DNA of 64,000 bases, taken from NCBI RefSeq assembly GCF_014595955.1, contig NZ_JABVCF010000008.1:186001-250000 (forward strand). Reading direction: 5' to 3'. Positions 62,793-64,000 of this stretch are shown in pieces. Within the stretch, counting starts at the first letter, position 1. Every line of letters begins with the position of its first letter. The position numbers and the translations under genes are program-made. The notes beneath the pieces were generated by a model. That model saw only the letters and a list, made by a program, of their open reading frames with translations. It had not been told where the DNA came from and searched no databases. The stretch is from Pseudaminobacter soli (ex Zhang et al. 2022). GTDB taxonomy: Bacteria > Pseudomonadota > Alphaproteobacteria > Rhizobiales > Rhizobiaceae.

Positions 62793-63557
62793 CTAGCCAA
62801 TGATCGCCACGACTTCTAGCGAGCCCGCGTCGACGATCACGATCCGCCCGTCCGGCAGCACGAAATACTGATCGTCCCTGTAGTCGGGAACAATCTCCAC
62901 GATACGAGCCGGGAGCCGGTGCAGATGGACCTCCCGCGGTACATGGGCGCCCACGTCGACCGAGAAGTTGATGTCACGCTCGGGTTCGACGTGCACCTCG
63001 CGGAAGATGTTCCTGACCTCGGTGCGTTGCTCCTCTCCAAGACGCATCCCATGCCGTCCCTGCATCCTGCCGCCGTGCCCTTCGATCCGACCGCCTTGCT
63101 CACCTTGTTGATCTTGCTGTCCGCCCCGCTGCATTCCATGACCGCCGCGCATCTCGCCCCCGCGCTCTTCGCCTCTGCGCCCGCCCTGGTCACCCTGCTG
63201 ATCTCCTTGTGTACGAGGCTCCATTGCATGCCCGCCGCGCATCTCCCCGCCGCGCTCTTCGCTTCTGCGCCCGCCTTGGTCACCCTGCTGACCTCCTTGT
63301 GTACGAGGCTCCATTGCATGACCGCCGCGCATCTCCCCGCCGCGCTCTTCCGCGCCCGGCGTTTCTTCGCCGCTCTCGCCACGTTGCCCTTGCATCTGGC
63401 GGCCGCCCTGCTCGCCTTGCGCCGCCCCGCATCTGCCTCCGCGGCCCTGGGTCTGGTCAGGCGCCTTCTGCCTGGGCATTTCGGTCTGGGCCACGGCAAG
63501 TCCGGGAGAGATGCCGAGGGCCAATGCAAACGTGCTCTTGATCAGGATCTGTCTCAT
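62793..63557 (-). CDS. DUF1236 protein with Gly/Arg/Glu-rich tandem repeats
   Basis: A 254-residue exported protein. A signal peptide (residues 1-24, cleaved after about AVA-Q) is followed by a low-complexity region rich in Gly, Arg, Glu, Gln, His and Met (about residues 30-170) with three 30-residue tandem repeats. The C-terminal 45 residues are a DUF1236 domain (RLPARIVEIVPDYRDDQYFVLPDGRIVIVD), common in rhizobia. The repeats contain EERGGEMRGGHAMEPR. Function unknown; the Met/His-rich linker could bind metal or be a flexible envelope tether. Confidence 0.85.
   Translation of the reverse strand: MRQILIKSTFALALGISPGLAVAQTEMPRQKAPDQTQGRGGRCGAAQGEQGGRQMQGQRGESGEETPGAEERGGEMRGGHAMEPRTQGGQQGDQGGRRSEERGGEMRGGHAMEPRTQGDQQGDQGGRRGEERGGEMRGGHGMQRGGQQDQQGEQGGRIEGHGGRMQGRHGMRLGEEQRTEVRNIFREVHVEPERDINFSVDVGAHVPREVHLHRLPARIVEIVPDYRDDQYFVLPDGRIVIVDAGSLEVVAIIG
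63081..63350 (-). repeat. Three tandem 90-base coding repeats in the DUF1236 gene
   Basis: Three consecutive 90-base units encode EERGGEMRGGHAMEPR plus a Gln/Gly/Asp-rich stretch. The first two copies are nearly identical at the DNA level; the third diverges after GGHGMQ. All keep frame. Such near-identical units can change copy number by slippage or recombination. Confidence 0.85.
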
Positions 63558-63822
63558 GGTCGTTTCCCACATGGGCTGGGGAAACCGAACTTTGGACAGA
63601 AGATCCTCGTTCCATCACGTTTGGAGCGGGAATCGTTTGCATCGACTGACACGCGGGCAGCCCATGCGGAATGAAACTATACGCGCGCTCCCGAGGAGGA
63701 GTGCTCAACCGGCGGGCAAATTGCTATTCCGGCAGTAGACATCGCAGCGCCGATCGACCAATCTCGCACCCCGCAAACAAGAAAAGGCGCCGCAAACACG
63801 GTGCAGCGTGAATCGGGTGGGC

Positions 63823-64000
63823 ATGACCAATAGGTGGCAACTGTATGACGCGCGGCTGGCATGGATGCTGGTCGCCCCGGTCCTATTGCTACTGGTTTTA
63901 TTCCTGCTGCTGCCGATCGCCGTGATGGCCGTCTACACCTTCTTCACCTTCGTCACGGCAGGCGTGGAGACGAGCGCGCTGACGCTGGCAAACTGGAAGG
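63823..64000 (+). CDS. ABC transporter permease, spermidine/putrescine PotB-like, N-terminal fragment
   Basis: The first 59 codons of a gene that runs off the right edge. The product begins with a short cytoplasmic segment, MTNRWQLYDARLAWMLVAP, and a long hydrophobic helix (LLLLVLFLLLPIAVMAVYTFF), followed by a Thr/Leu-rich periplasmic stretch ending ALTLANWK. This is the pattern of PotB-type permeases of polyamine and related ABC systems. An in-frame GTG at 63808 is an alternative start. No binding-protein or ATPase gene precedes it in the window. Confidence 0.72.
   Translation, partial: MTNRWQLYDARLAWMLVAPVLLLLVLFLLLPIAVMAVYTFFTFVTAGVETSALTLANWK

Noticed and set aside
63081-63350. Possible CRISPR array
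   Set aside because: The 90-base units are head-to-tail without spacers, lie in frame inside a protein gene, and no cas gene is near.

Overview
The window is a high-GC chromosome segment whose gene content points to an alphaproteobacterium of the Hyphomicrobiales, most like the Mesorhizobium/Phyllobacteriaceae group. The support is a rhizobial-type UbiE N-terminus, a DUF1236 protein, a BMP-type nucleoside transporter next to its salvage enzymes, and many ABC uptake systems tightly packed with catabolic enzymes. The species assignment is inference.

Layout. 1-13.7 kb: ubiE (partial), then nucleoside salvage: add and upp on +, and a minus-strand operon of nucleoside ABC ATPase, two permeases, cdd, purine nucleoside phosphorylase and deoA. 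The matching BMP-type binding protein lies about 2 kb upstream. slyX, an MFS gene with a probable nonsense mutation in its last helix, msrA, a small membrane protein and tRNA-Ser(GGA) follow. 13.75-14.13 kb holds decayed recombinase and response-regulator fragments beside the tRNA.

14.3-39.7 kb is the most interesting part: a quaternary-amine/imino-acid catabolic superlocus built from three modules. Module A (minus strand, 24.4 to 14.3 kb) is a ten-gene operon: GntR, DHDPS-family lyase, aldehyde dehydrogenase, FAD amine oxidoreductase, glycine-betaine-type ABC transporter, a proline-racemase-family enzyme lacking its second catalytic Cys, and a ProC-like reductase. Module B (24.7-27.9 kb) has a second DHDPS-like lyase, a second FAD oxidoreductase and a divergent LysR. 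Module C (28.2-39.7 kb) has a three-subunit D-hydroxyproline-dehydrogenase-like flavoenzyme, an aldehyde dehydrogenase and a GntR. Divergent from it are a third DHDPS-like lyase, a polar amino acid ABC transporter, a D-amino acid aminotransferase and an N-methylproline-demethylase-like flavoprotein. Together they could demethylate betaines of proline or hydroxyproline and funnel the imino acids to proline or 2-oxoglutarate.

39.9-52.0 kb: an AraC/UbiX/aldehyde dehydrogenase operon divergent from UbiD, an FAD oxidoreductase and a TIGR02444 protein, then RidA and a complete branched-chain-type ABC cassette. This looks like uptake and decarboxylation of an unidentified carboxylic acid.

52.3-60.7 kb: a stress and low-oxygen group with a double cold-shock protein, a PPOX-like protein, a PhaC-like hydrolase, a ribosome hibernation factor fused to a cold-shock domain, CapA, a DUF411 protein and a Cu(I) P-type ATPase. 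Three perfect FNR/FixK-type palindromes and one CueR-type operator are visible. 60.8-64 kb: a TIM-barrel sugar isomerase/epimerase, a PfkB kinase, a repeat-rich DUF1236 protein and the start of a PotB-like permease.

All four complete binding-protein genes are followed by a stem-loop before the next gene, a recurrent means of uncoupling binding-protein from downstream expression.
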